Below are positions 43,518 to 51,769 of a stretch of DNA of 61,858 nt, one piece after another (the first letter of the stretch is position 1; the number at the start of each line of letters is the position of its first letter). A model generated the notes under the pieces. It made no database searches and was not told the DNA's origin. It saw nothing but the letters and a program-made list of their open reading frames with translations. The stretch comes from Cocleimonas sp. (lineage in GTDB: Bacteria; Pseudomonadota; Gammaproteobacteria; Thiotrichales; Thiotrichaceae): positions 1-61,858 of the forward strand of contig JAKIUW010000020.1 of the NCBI GenBank assembly GCA_021647365.1. Direction: 5' to 3'. The position numbers were made by a program, and so were the translations under genes.

Positions 43518-43997
43518 ATGAGTAAGACAATTGAAATTTCTTCAACTATATTTTCTCGCCTTGAGCAACATGCTAAAGGTTTTGATACACCTGCAAATGT
43601 TATTGAAAAACTACTCAATAAGTTTGAAGAAGTATCATCAGATGGAACAGGAAGAGACTATACAAAGTATAGGTTTAATGGTGATCTATACGGAAAGAGA
43701 GGTTTAGTTTTAGCAGTAGTTAAAGACTATATTTTTAAGAATCAGAAAGTAACTTATGAAGAGTTAAATAAAATATTTCCTAAAAAAATTCAAGGGTCTA
43801 TAGGAGTATTGAATAAACTAAAAGATGTGAAAATAAGGTACAAAGGAAAAAATTCTGATAGGCACTATACAAATAAGGAACACATCTTACATACATCTGA
43901 TGCAAAAATTGTAGTTTGTACTCAATGGGGTATAGGAAACTTTAATACGTTTTTAGATCGTGCTCGAGAAATTGGTTTTGAGATTATCTCTGAGTAA
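43518..43997 (+). CDS. Accessory protein with SeqA-N-like ribbon-helix-helix start
   Basis: 159 residues from ATG 43518, with GAGG six bases before it; an upstream ATG at 43470 would add 16 residues but has no binding site. Residues 1-35, MSKTIEISSTIFSRLEQHAK onward, resemble the SeqA N-terminal oligomerisation segment or a ribbon-helix-helix. The rest has YRFNGDLYGKRGLVLAVVKDY, a helix-turn-helix-like stretch KVTYEELNKIFPKKIQGSIG, and VVCTQWGIGNFNTFLDRA near the end. I have a recollection of this second domain next to restriction-type proteins, but cannot verify it. No function is assigned. Confidence 0.7.
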   Translation: MSKTIEISSTIFSRLEQHAKGFDTPANVIEKLLNKFEEVSSDGTGRDYTKYRFNGDLYGKRGLVLAVVKDYIFKNQKVTYEELNKIFPKKIQGSIGVLNKLKDVKIRYKGKNSDRHYTNKEHILHTSDAKIVVCTQWGIGNFNTFLDRAREIGFEIISE

Positions 43998-44039
43998 ATA
44001 AAAAGACAGATTATAGTAAGTAAATTAAGGGAGAAATTT

Positions 44040-44447
44040 ATGGAAGCATATTGGGAGCCTTGTAAGACTAGCGAGTGTGATAGCTTACAGGCTGAGGTTG
44101 TTAGATGTGTATATTTAAATAATACTATAAATATTTTATTTAAAGGAAGTGAAGTAGATGAAGATAATGTAAGAGATAAAATTGAGGGGCAAGTTTCTTT
44201 TGATGTAACCCAAAAAGGGAAACAAGTGGTTGAAGGTAGGTGGATTTATCCAGATACGGTTAAACAAGTAGCTCGTTTTACTGAAAGAGAAAAAGAATCT
44301 GAGGATATAATTTTCAAATCGAAAGTTACTGGCATATTAACTATAGATAAAAACTCTATGGAGTTTATTGGCATTTGGGATGATGAAATATGGGATAAAG
44401 AAGATGGTTGTATATATGATTTTGAGGTTTATGCTGAAATTGAATAA
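44040..44447 (+). CDS. Hypothetical acidic protein of the accessory pair
   Basis: 135 residues, unrecognised. It is acidic and probably all-beta (alternating strands such as SFDVTQKGKQVVEGRWIY, FKSKVTGILTIDKNSMEFIG), with two cysteines near the N-terminus (WEPCKTSECDS). No signal peptide or membrane segment is visible. The ATG at 44040 follows GGGAG with ideal spacing and is 42 bases after the first accessory gene, so the two form an operon inside the long inverted repeats. It could be a partner or antidote of the first protein; there is no direct evidence. Confidence 0.65.
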   Translation: MEAYWEPCKTSECDSLQAEVVRCVYLNNTINILFKGSEVDEDNVRDKIEGQVSFDVTQKGKQVVEGRWIYPDTVKQVARFTEREKESEDIIFKSKVTGILTIDKNSMEFIGIWDDEIWDKEDGCIYDFEVYAEIE

Positions 44448-44455
44448 TTGAGATA

Positions 44456-44797
44456 GAAGCTCCTTCCCTCCTCAAAGCAACGACTATCACAAGAAATAAC
44501 AGATCAGAAAGAAGGTTGTTTGAGCGGTAGCGAGTCCCCTTCTTTCCTGTTATTTCCTCACTGAAGGTAAAACTAAGACGTTGTGAAGTTTAGCGGCATT
44601 TCTTTGGTTACTTTCTTGCTGCCGCAGGCAAGAAAGTAACTCGTAGCCCGTAACAAATATAAGAGGAGAAAGCACAAGCCCGCAAGCTACGAAAACCCCC
44701 TCTAAAATAAAAAAGCAAGATTCCTGCTAGAAACATGCAGGAATGACGGTTAAGTTAACATAGAAAATAAACATCATGTAAAAGTGGGGGGGTGTGA
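44456..44797. repeat. Right long inverted repeat of the two-gene accessory unit
   Basis: Read on the minus strand from 44797: the arm CCCCCCCACTTTTACATGAT, TTTATTTTCTATGTTAA, CGTCATTCCTGCATG, TTCTAGCAGGAATCTTG, TTTTCGTAGCTTGCGGGC, CTCCTCTTATATTTGTTA, GAGTTACTTTCTTGCCTG, AAGAAAGTAACCAAAGAAAT and CAACCTTCTTTCTGATCTG. These blocks mirror the left copy but lack the left copy's 136-base extra segment. No gene lies in this stretch. Confidence 0.9.
44772..44797 (+). repeat. Palindromic-element arm, CAC type, right arm at the tip of the right long repeat
   Basis: CATCATGTAAAAGTGGGG / GGGTGTGA, which marks the outer end of the right long inverted repeat and mirrors the arm at 42918-42945. It is seven bases before the L,D-transpeptidase stop codon. 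Confidence 0.93.
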
Positions 44798-44804
44798 ATC
44801 CACG

Positions 44805-45374
44805 TTATTCAATAATAACCACTAAGCACCCAACTAAAACTAATCCAAACAACTCAACCACATCCAAGTTCCCCATCCGAATGCACCCATGCGATACTGG
44901 AGTTCCCAGCCGACCTTCCTCATCGGTCCCATGAATATAAATAAACCGATTATGTGAATCTACATTCCCACCTTTATTAACACCGTCCTCCATGCCATCC
45001 AGCCATAGAATATGTGAGGTGATGTTATCTGCCCCGCTTTTTTGATTTGAGCCTGTGAGTATTTTGGCAATTTTATGGGTGTCGATACGTGCTTTGAAGA
45101 TTGTACCTAACTCAGCATTCTCTCCAATTTTATGAGAGATAAAATGTATGCCTAGCGGGGTTTTGTAGCTACCACTGAGATTCCCCGTGCCTGCTTTGGC
45201 GCTGGATATGGTGTAGGTTTTTTTGACTTGTTTATTTTCTATCAAGGCGAGCTTTTGCTCGCTAATAGAAATGATGATGAATGGGTCTGTGGATGATTTT
45301 GGAAAGCGAGTTTCTAAATCATCTAGGGTATCTTTTAAAGACCATGTAAAAGTGGGGGGGTGTGCTTTATTCAT
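44805..45374 (-). CDS. L,D-transpeptidase (YkuD domain); N-terminal codons come from a repeat arm
   Basis: YkuD-type transpeptidase that can form 3-3 peptidoglycan crosslinks or attach lipoproteins. The catalytic block is HGTDEEGRLGTPVSHGCIRM with nucleophilic Cys, preceded by IYIHG; the start of the domain is FIIISISEQKLALIE. It has no visible signal peptide or anchor, unusual for a secreted transpeptidase. The only ATG (45374) lies just outside a palindromic-element arm, and residues 3-11 (KAHPPTFTW) are encoded by that arm, so the gene's native 5' end, perhaps including an export signal, has probably been replaced. It ends close to the right long repeat and follows purF. Confidence 0.82.
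   Translation of the reverse strand: MNKAHPPTFTWSLKDTLDDLETRFPKSSTDPFIIISISEQKLALIENKQVKKTYTISSAKAGTGNLSGSYKTPLGIHFISHKIGENAELGTIFKARIDTHKIAKILTGSNQKSGADNITSHILWLDGMEDGVNKGGNVDSHNRFIYIHGTDEEGRLGTPVSHGCIRMGNLDVVELFGLVLVGCLVVIIE
45343..45368 (+). repeat. Palindromic-element arm, CAC type, inside the start of the L,D-transpeptidase gene
   Basis: CATGTAAAAGTGGGGGGG then TGTGCTTT; read on the minus strand it encodes KAHPPTFTW directly after the start ATGAAT. With the arm at 44772 it brackets the transpeptidase gene in direct orientation. Confidence 0.95.
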
Positions 45375-45392
45375 TTATGAAGCACAACTCAC

Positions 45393-46895
45393 TCAATCAC
45401 TATCAGACATATCAATCGCTACGCGTTCTTCATCTTGGTTCTTCTTTGCATCGTTGCGATTTGATTCTAGTTCGGTAAAGTAGCTTTCTGATTCGCCTGT
45501 GATGTACTCGCCTGTAAATACGGAGCAATCAAACTGTTTAAGGTCTGGGTTGCCTGTGGTGATGGCGTCAATCAAATCATCAAGGTTTTGGTAGATTAAT
45601 TTATCTGCGCCAATAGCGGCGGCAACTTCGGCTTCTGTTTTGCCGTGGGCGATGAGTTCTGTCGCGGCGGGCATGTCGATGCCGTAAATATTGGGATAGC
45701 GTATCGCGGGTGAGGCTGAGGCGAAGTAAACATTCTTTGCGCCTGAGTCACGTGCCATTTGGACAATCTCGCGTGAGGTTGTGCCGCGTACTATTGAGTC
45801 ATCGACCAACATTACGTTTTTGCCTTTAAACTCAATGTCGAGCGGGTTCAATTTGCGGCGTACAGATTTTTTACGTTCTGCTTGTCCTGGCATGATAAAG
45901 GTGCGACCGATATAACGGTTTTTGATATAGCCTTCTCGATAAGGTACGCCGAGTGTTATGGCTAACTCTAGCGCCGATGTGCGGCTGGTATCAGGAATAG
46001 GGATGACTACGTCGATGTCGTGGTTTTTCCATTCGCGATCAATACGTTCAGCAAGGTTGTGGCCCATACGCATACGCGCTTTATGGACGAATACATTGTC
46101 GATAACCGAATCTGGGCGCGCAAAGTAAACGTATTCAAAAATACAGGTATTGTAGCGGGCTTTATCAGAGCATTGCTTTGTGTGTACTTGGCCTTCTGGG
46201 GTAATGAATATCGCCTCACCAGGTTCTATATCACGAACAATCTCATAGCCTTGGGTGACTAAAGCAACGCTTTCAGAGGCGATCATATGATCTGTACCAT
46301 TTTCTGTTACACGCTTGCCATACACTAAGGGGCGAATGCCATTAGGATCACGAAAACCGACAATGCCATCACGCGTTATCATCGCGACTACGGCGTAAGC
46401 ACCTTGGCAACGGTTATGCACGCCCGCTACTGCCGTGAATATTTCTTCGGGATGTACGCGATAAGTCGCACACTTTTGAAGCTCTTGTGCGAAGATGTTG
46501 AGTAATATTTCAGAGTCAGAATCGGTGTTGATGTGGCGGCGGTCTTGTTTGTAGAGCTCTTTCTTTAAAGCGGGTGCATTGGTTAAATTACCATTGTGTG
46601 CCAGTGAAATTCCATAGGGGGAATTCACATAAAATGGCTGAGCTTCAGAAGCTGATGATGAACCTGCGGTGGGGTAGCGAAGATGACCAATCCCCATATT
46701 TCCTTGCAAGCCTTGCATGTTCTTTTCATGAAAAACTTCATTTACCAGCCCATTTTTACGGCGAATGTATAAGCGCTTGCCGTCGCTGGTCACCATGCCT
46801 GCGGCATCTTGTCCGCGGTGTTGAAGTACTAATAAGCCGTCGTAGATTTCTTGATTTACGGGGCTGTTGCTAAGAATGCCAATAATTCCGCACAT
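45393..46895 (-). CDS. purF: Amidophosphoribosyltransferase
   Basis: First committed step of purine synthesis: PRPP plus glutamine to phosphoribosylamine. The N-terminal nucleophile Cys2 follows the initiator Met in MCGIIGILSN, the glutaminase has QHRGQDAAGM and SLAHNGNLTN, and the PRPP-binding loop is VMLVDDSIVRGTTSREI. No Fe-S cysteines of the Bacillus type are seen, so it is the E. coli-like form of about 500 residues. It is the distal gene of the minus-strand trpF-accD-folC-dedD-cvpA-purF block. Confidence 0.97.
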   Translation of the reverse strand: MCGIIGILSNSPVNQEIYDGLLVLQHRGQDAAGMVTSDGKRLYIRRKNGLVNEVFHEKNMQGLQGNMGIGHLRYPTAGSSSASEAQPFYVNSPYGISLAHNGNLTNAPALKKELYKQDRRHINTDSDSEILLNIFAQELQKCATYRVHPEEIFTAVAGVHNRCQGAYAVVAMITRDGIVGFRDPNGIRPLVYGKRVTENGTDHMIASESVALVTQGYEIVRDIEPGEAIFITPEGQVHTKQCSDKARYNTCIFEYVYFARPDSVIDNVFVHKARMRMGHNLAERIDREWKNHDIDVVIPIPDTSRTSALELAITLGVPYREGYIKNRYIGRTFIMPGQAERKKSVRRKLNPLDIEFKGKNVMLVDDSIVRGTTSREIVQMARDSGAKNVYFASASPAIRYPNIYGIDMPAATELIAHGKTEAEVAAAIGADKLIYQNLDDLIDAITTGNPDLKQFDCSVFTGEYITGESESYFTELESNRNDAKKNQDEERVAIDMSDSD

Positions 46896-46944
46896 GGGGT
46901 TCTTTTTCCGAGATTAAAAAGCTTGGGGGAGCTTTAATCAGTTG

Positions 46945-47544
46945 TTAGTTGCTAGAAGGGGTGATTGCAGGTTCTGCGGTGCTATCTGTAGGAGTAGGGC
47001 TAAGTATGGTTGAGCTAGGATTTACAGCTGGGGGCGTTGTATTGCCGAAGCTATCATCAATGTATTTATTGATATCATCTGGAACTTTAGACTTTATCCA
47101 TGCAGCAGCTTCTTGAAACTTAGGAATAAACTTGGACTTTGCCCATGCTTCTTGTTTAGGTAATTCGGTTAATCCCAATAGCATTGTTAGCAAGCTTATT
47201 GCTAATGCGCCTAAAAGAGCGCCTAAGCCTATCCCTAGAATACGATCAAAAGTCCCAAATCCAACTGACTTGATTAGCTTGTTGAAAATCGCGTTAATAA
47301 TAGCGCCAACAATTAAAACACCTAAAAATATTAATAAAGCAGCTAGGGCAGTTTGGGCAAAATCACTACCCAGTTTTATGGGTAGCGCAGAGGCAAGTTG
47401 ATCTTTATAAGTAAAGGCAAGAAAACCAGCGACTATCCATGTGGCTATGAACGTAGCCATCCAAACTAAACCACGCATAAAGCCAATCAGCGCCGTAATC
47501 AAAATGATAACAACGATGGTTATATCGATATAATTAACATCCAT
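46945..47544 (-). CDS. cvpA: CvpA family membrane protein
   Basis: Inner-membrane protein of the colicin V production family; required for colicin V export in E. coli and for envelope integrity in some species. Four hydrophobic helices span about residues 7-23, 27-45, 63-88 and 101-125 (MDVNYIDITIVVIILITALI at the start, GFMRGLVWMATFIATW, ALLIFLGVLIVGAIINAIF). A Pro/Ser/Thr-rich C-terminal tail of about 35 residues is typical of the gammaproteobacterial proteins. It sits between purF and the SPOR-domain gene, its standard position. Confidence 0.92.
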   Translation of the reverse strand: MDVNYIDITIVVIILITALIGFMRGLVWMATFIATWIVAGFLAFTYKDQLASALPIKLGSDFAQTALAALLIFLGVLIVGAIINAIFNKLIKSVGFGTFDRILGIGLGALLGALAISLLTMLLGLTELPKQEAWAKSKFIPKFQEAAAWIKSKVPDDINKYIDDSFGNTTPPAVNPSSTILSPTPTDSTAEPAITPSSN

Positions 47545-47603
47545 TTAAAACTATCCTTTGAGGGGGGAGGGGTTAGGACGATTGTACAACTTTTAGTTAG
47601 CTC

Positions 47604-48521
47604 TTAATTAGAGATGACCAAGCTATTTTGTACAAAGAAGTTCTTTTGGTAGCGTTTTTTCATGCCTTCTTGAGCTTGTATTGCAGAATTTCTACTGCTG
47701 TGTCCACCAACACGAACACGATATAACACTTTGTTATCCCTTGTTGTTTGGGTAACGAATACGTTGTAACCCTCACTTTTCATTGTTTTTGCAAGCTTGC
47801 CAGCACGTGATTGACTAGAAGTAGCCAATAATTGGATAGAGTATTTTCCTGCAGGAGCCGTCGATGGAATAGGGGCTGATGATTCTGTTTTTTCAGGCTT
47901 GCTAGGTGCTTTGTTTTGTTTCGGCGCTTTAGCTTGTTTTGGCGCAGATGGCTTTGCAGGCTTTTTCTTTTCTACAATTTCAGGTTTAAATGCTTTTGTC
48001 ACCTTTTTAGTCGTTGCGACAACGCTGTCTTTAACCGTTTTTGTGGTTTTTTCGATTTTTGGCGCTGTTGTTGTGGTGTCAGTATTATCAACGATTTCTT
48101 TTTGCTCGTTTGGCAGTGAAGGTCGTATGGCAAAACCAGGCTTTGTACCTTGTATTGCGGCAGATGTTGAATCCATTGTTGGTTGCACAGTTGGTTTTAT
48201 TGCATCTGCAACTGTTTCCTTTACACCTTCTGCAGAAGCAATAATGGCTACACCTGCACCTTTTGCTTTATCACTAATGCTACTAACAGAACTATCAAGT
48301 CTATCTTTACTTGCAGCAAGCAAGGTACTGGTTGTCTCAGTATCTGTATCGGATGAGCCAGTAAGGCTAGGAATATTCATTTCAGGAGCGCCTGGGAGTT
48401 TCATATCGACAACTTCCTGTCGTTGACTGCTCTTGTCTTTAAGTAAGTATCCCAATAACAATGCTGCAATTACTGCTAGAACGATTGCCCCAATACCACG
48501 TTTTACCATTGCGTTATCCAT
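47604..48521 (-). CDS. dedD: SPOR-domain protein, DedD-like
   Basis: Inner-membrane division-associated protein that binds denuded septal glycan through its SPOR domain. A membrane anchor lies at residues 8-26 (IGAIVLAVIAALLLGYL), then a long low-complexity periplasmic linker rich in Thr/Ser/Lys/Pro, and a C-terminal SPOR domain of about 75 residues (KYSIQLLATSSQSRAGKL, VLYRVRVGG). At 305 residues its linker is longer than E. coli DedD (220), with Lys-rich repeats (KKPAKPSAPKQAKAPKQNK). Its place between folC and cvpA supports the name. Confidence 0.92.
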   Translation of the reverse strand: MDNAMVKRGIGAIVLAVIAALLLGYLLKDKSSQRQEVVDMKLPGAPEMNIPSLTGSSDTDTETTSTLLAASKDRLDSSVSSISDKAKGAGVAIIASAEGVKETVADAIKPTVQPTMDSTSAAIQGTKPGFAIRPSLPNEQKEIVDNTDTTTTAPKIEKTTKTVKDSVVATTKKVTKAFKPEIVEKKKPAKPSAPKQAKAPKQNKAPSKPEKTESSAPIPSTAPAGKYSIQLLATSSQSRAGKLAKTMKSEGYNVFVTQTTRDNKVLYRVRVGGHSSRNSAIQAQEGMKKRYQKNFFVQNSLVISN

Positions 48522-48603
48522 GATTCTGTCCTGCTCCTTTATGTGAGTGCTGCTGTTTGATTAATGCATTTTTAGCTTATTAACTAACAATGCACTGAGA
48601 CCT

Positions 48604-49887
48604 TTATTTGCTATTTCCCCGTGCAGAAGGTCTCATTAATTTTATAAGTTCGGATACTACCAGAAAAGAGCCGAAAGCGACTACTCTATCTTGTAAATTA
48701 CTGCTAGTTTTAATGGATTTTATTGCATCTGAAAAGCTTTGGTGCGCTACAACGGCTTTGTCGGGGTTTTGTTTGTTAATTAATTCTTTTAATTCACTTA
48801 ATTGGCTGCTTCTCGATCCTTCAAGTTCCACGATATGCCATTCATCAATGTGTTGATCCATAATGTCAACAACTTGTTGGATGTCTTTATCCTTTAGCAT
48901 TGAAAATAGCGCAATGTTTTTGCCTTTGATGGGCTGTGCTTGCAGGTGTTTGGATAGCTGTTTGGCGGCATGTGGATTGTGAGCCACGTCAATCAACCAT
49001 TCAGGATTATGCTGGATAGTTTGTAATCTACCTGTTAAAGATATTTTTTTAAGCCCTTGTTTTATAGAATTTTGTGTTGTGGGTAATAAGCTATTAATTA
49101 GCTGTAATCCTGCAAGCACAGTTGCTGCATTATTGAGTTGGAATTTCCCTGCGAGGGCGGGCAAAGGTAAGGTATGATTTTTGCTAAAACCTTTCCATGT
49201 CCAAGTTTCATCATTGTTTTCTTGATACGAGAAATGATGATTAATTTGATATAGGTTCGCGCTAATGCGTTGTGCTTCATTTGCAATATTATCGGGAGGA
49301 TCTAAGTCACCGCAAACTGCTGGAATGCCTTTTCGCATAATGCCCGCTTTTTCTACGGCAATGACTTCACGGTCATCTCCTAACCAGTCCACATGATCAA
49401 TGCCAATATTGGTGATGATTGCAAGTGAGGTATCCCATAGGTTTGATGCATCTAAGCGTCCACCTAAGCCCACTTCTAAAATTGCTACATCCACCTTTTG
49501 TTGATAAAAAATAATCATGGCGGCGAGTGTGCCAAATTCAAAATAGGTGAGGCTGGTGTTACCTCTAGCTTTATTGATTTCTTCAAAAGCCTCTACGATC
49601 AAATCATCTTTTGCATTAATGGTGTTAAGTTTTATGCGTTCGTTGTAATCGATCAGGTGAGGAGAGGTATAGCTACCTGTTTTGTAACCTTGCGCGTTTA
49701 AGATGGATTCAAATAAGGCTACTGTAGAACCTTTGCCGTTTGTACCTGCAACGGTGATGATGGGGAAAGTAGGGGAGAGCAGATCTAGCTTTTTGGCAAC
49801 CTCACGAATCCGATCTAAGCCCAGATCAATTTCAGATAAGTGAAGTGTTTCTTGCCAGCTTAGCCATTCCGCTAATGTCTTTTTCAT
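48604..49887 (-). CDS. folC: Bifunctional folylpolyglutamate/dihydrofolate synthase
   Basis: ATP-dependent ligase that adds glutamate to dihydropteroate and to folates. The Mur-ligase fold is recognised by the P-loop ITVAGTNGKGSTVALFE, GLGGRLDASNLWD, the ITNIGIDHVDWLG block, and the C-terminal HNPHAAKQLSKHL. The length of 427 is normal. It stands between accD and the SPOR gene in the conserved operon order, on the minus strand. Confidence 0.96.
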   Translation of the reverse strand: MKKTLAEWLSWQETLHLSEIDLGLDRIREVAKKLDLLSPTFPIITVAGTNGKGSTVALFESILNAQGYKTGSYTSPHLIDYNERIKLNTINAKDDLIVEAFEEINKARGNTSLTYFEFGTLAAMIIFYQQKVDVAILEVGLGGRLDASNLWDTSLAIITNIGIDHVDWLGDDREVIAVEKAGIMRKGIPAVCGDLDPPDNIANEAQRISANLYQINHHFSYQENNDETWTWKGFSKNHTLPLPALAGKFQLNNAATVLAGLQLINSLLPTTQNSIKQGLKKISLTGRLQTIQHNPEWLIDVAHNPHAAKQLSKHLQAQPIKGKNIALFSMLKDKDIQQVVDIMDQHIDEWHIVELEGSRSSQLSELKELINKQNPDKAVVAHQSFSDAIKSIKTSSNLQDRVVAFGSFLVVSELIKLMRPSARGNSK

Positions 49888-49926
49888 GGTTATGATCGCT
49901 GTGATTTGTGCAAAGGTCTCACAGTA

Positions 49927-50895
49927 TTAGCTGGCTTTTTTCTCATCTCTTTTTTCTTCATCTGCTTCATCTGTTTCACTAGCCGTGATGGGTTCTGGCT
50001 GAACAATAGCATCAATTTCTGCCATATTTGGGGGGCGTGGTTTATGCGTCATTATACAAAGCATGTCAGCAATTTCTTGACGTAACTCATGGCGAGGAAT
50101 AATTCGATCTATCGCGCCTTTTTCAATTAAAAACTCACTGCGTTGGAAACCTTCTGGCAATGTTTCACCTACAGTTTGTTCAATAACACGAGGCCCTGCA
50201 AATCCGATTAAGGCTTTCGGCTCGGCGATGATGGTATCACCCAGCATGGCAAAACTTGCCGAAACACCACCCATGGTAGGATCGGTAAGTACTGAAATAA
50301 ACGGTAAACCAGCGTCTGAAAGTTTGGTTAGAGCCGCGCTGGTTTTTGCCATTTGCATGAGAGAGAAAAGCGCTTCTTGCATACGCGCGCCACCACTGGC
50401 AGAGAAAACCACGAATGGGATTTTTTCACGGATACAAACATCAACACCCTGTACAAAACGCTCGCCCACTACCGAACCCATCGATCCGCCCATAAAGCCA
50501 AAATCAAATGCAGCTGCGACTAATGGTATGCCGTGGACTTGCCCTTTAGTTACCAATAATGCATCTTTTTCATCACGGTTCTTTTGTGCCGTAGTAAGAC
50601 GGTCTTTGTATTTCTTATCGTCTTTGAAGCCTAGAATATCAATGGGTGTTATATTTTCTGCGATATTTTCACGGTTTTCTTTATCTAAGAAGAGATCAAG
50701 GCGTGTACGCCCGCCTAATCTTTCGTGATGATCACATTTAGGGCAAACCTCTAAGTTACGTTCAAGATCAGCACGGTATAAAACAGCGCTACAAGAAGGG
50801 CATTTATGCCAAAGTCCTTCTGGAATCGAACGTTTTTTTGAGGTTGTACCTTCGGTACGAATGCGTGATGGGATTAATTTTTCAAACCAGCTCAT
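49927..50895 (-). CDS. accD: Acetyl-CoA carboxylase carboxyltransferase subunit beta
   Basis: Zn-finger beta subunit of the carboxyltransferase that makes malonyl-CoA for fatty acid (and polyketide) synthesis. The four-Cys zinc ribbon has C32-P-S-C35 and C51-P-K-C54, and the crotonase-like catalytic body includes FVVFSASGGARMQE, SVLTDPTMGGVSAS, and IGFAGPRVIEQT. The acidic C-terminal tail (SETDEADEEKRDEKK) is normal. The minus-strand neighbours folC and trpA match the class's gene order. Partner accA is not in the window. Confidence 0.97.
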   Translation of the reverse strand: MSWFEKLIPSRIRTEGTTSKKRSIPEGLWHKCPSCSAVLYRADLERNLEVCPKCDHHERLGGRTRLDLFLDKENRENIAENITPIDILGFKDDKKYKDRLTTAQKNRDEKDALLVTKGQVHGIPLVAAAFDFGFMGGSMGSVVGERFVQGVDVCIREKIPFVVFSASGGARMQEALFSLMQMAKTSAALTKLSDAGLPFISVLTDPTMGGVSASFAMLGDTIIAEPKALIGFAGPRVIEQTVGETLPEGFQRSEFLIEKGAIDRIIPRHELRQEIADMLCIMTHKPRPPNMAEIDAIVQPEPITASETDEADEEKRDEKKAS

Positions 50896-50921
50896 AAGTT
50901 ATATCCGTGCTTTGTTTTTAG

Positions 50922-50946
50922 CCCCCTCCCTCTGCTAGGGAGAGGG
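50922..50946. terminator. Hairpin between trpA and accD
   Basis: CCCCTCCCTCT pairs with AGGGAGAGGGG across GCT. There is no T-run on the minus-strand exit side, so it may attenuate rather than terminate. Confidence 0.5.
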
Positions 50947-50962
50947 GACAAGAAGAGCTTTA

Positions 50963-51769
50963 TTAACTCTTATCCATTGCTGTGCGCATTGAAACTAACA
51001 GCGCACCTATTTGATCCATGATTGTATCAGCATCGTCGATATTATTTTCAATAATTTTCACTATTGCGCTACCAACAATAGAACCATCAGAAACCTTGGA
51101 TACAGCTGAGGCAGTCTCCGCATCTTTAACGCCAAAACCAACTGCCACAGGCAGTGAAGAAATAGATTTGATGGTTTGTACACGTTCCGCTACTTCATTA
51201 ACATTAAGTGCGTTAGAACCCGTCACACCTTTTAGTGAGACATAGTAAAGAAAACCACTACCTGCATCGGATATTTTTTTAATGCGTTCATTCGTAGTGG
51301 TGGGTGATAATAAAAAGATGGGGTCGATATTGTGTGATTTTAAAATTGGCACAATATCAGTCGCCTCTTCTGGTGGTAGGTCAACAGTCAGTAATCCATC
51401 AACACCTACACTTGAAGCTGCTTGAGCAAACTCTTCATAGCCCATTGTTTCTACAGGGTTTAAATAGCCCATCAGTACAACAGGTGTTGTGTCATCGGTT
51501 TTACGAAATTCAGTCATCATCGCAATGGTGTCGCGTAAACTGGTGTGATGCACTAAGGCACGCTCGCAGGCTAATTGCACGGTTGGTCCATCTGCCATAG
51601 GGTCAGAAAAGGGGATACCTAATTCGATAATATCAGCACCTGATTCAACCATGCGATGCATGAGTGGTACGGTGATTGAAGGATTAGAGTCACCAGCGGT
51701 AATGTAGGGCATTAAGGCTTTTTTGCCTGATTGGTTTAGCTTTTCAAAGCAGTTTGTTAGCCTATTCAT
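50963..51769 (-). CDS. trpA: Tryptophan synthase subunit alpha
   Basis: Splits indole-3-glycerol phosphate and passes indole to TrpB. Catalytic Glu is in IELGIPFSDPMADGP, catalytic Asp in TVDLPPEE, and the phosphate loop is VGFGVKD then SDGSIVGSAIV. The TIM-barrel length of 268 is standard. Its start overlaps the trpB stop by four bases (ATGA), giving translational coupling. Confidence 0.97.
   Translation of the reverse strand: MNRLTNCFEKLNQSGKKALMPYITAGDSNPSITVPLMHRMVESGADIIELGIPFSDPMADGPTVQLACERALVHHTSLRDTIAMMTEFRKTDDTTPVVLMGYLNPVETMGYEEFAQAASSVGVDGLLTVDLPPEEATDIVPILKSHNIDPIFLLSPTTTNERIKKISDAGSGFLYYVSLKGVTGSNALNVNEVAERVQTIKSISSLPVAVGFGVKDAETASAVSKVSDGSIVGSAIVKIIENNIDDADTIMDQIGALLVSMRTAMDKS

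Noticed and set aside
47899..48426. Long open frame opposite the SPOR-domain gene
   Set aside because: It is the shadow of the Lys/Thr/Pro-rich linker of the SPOR protein and has no start signal.
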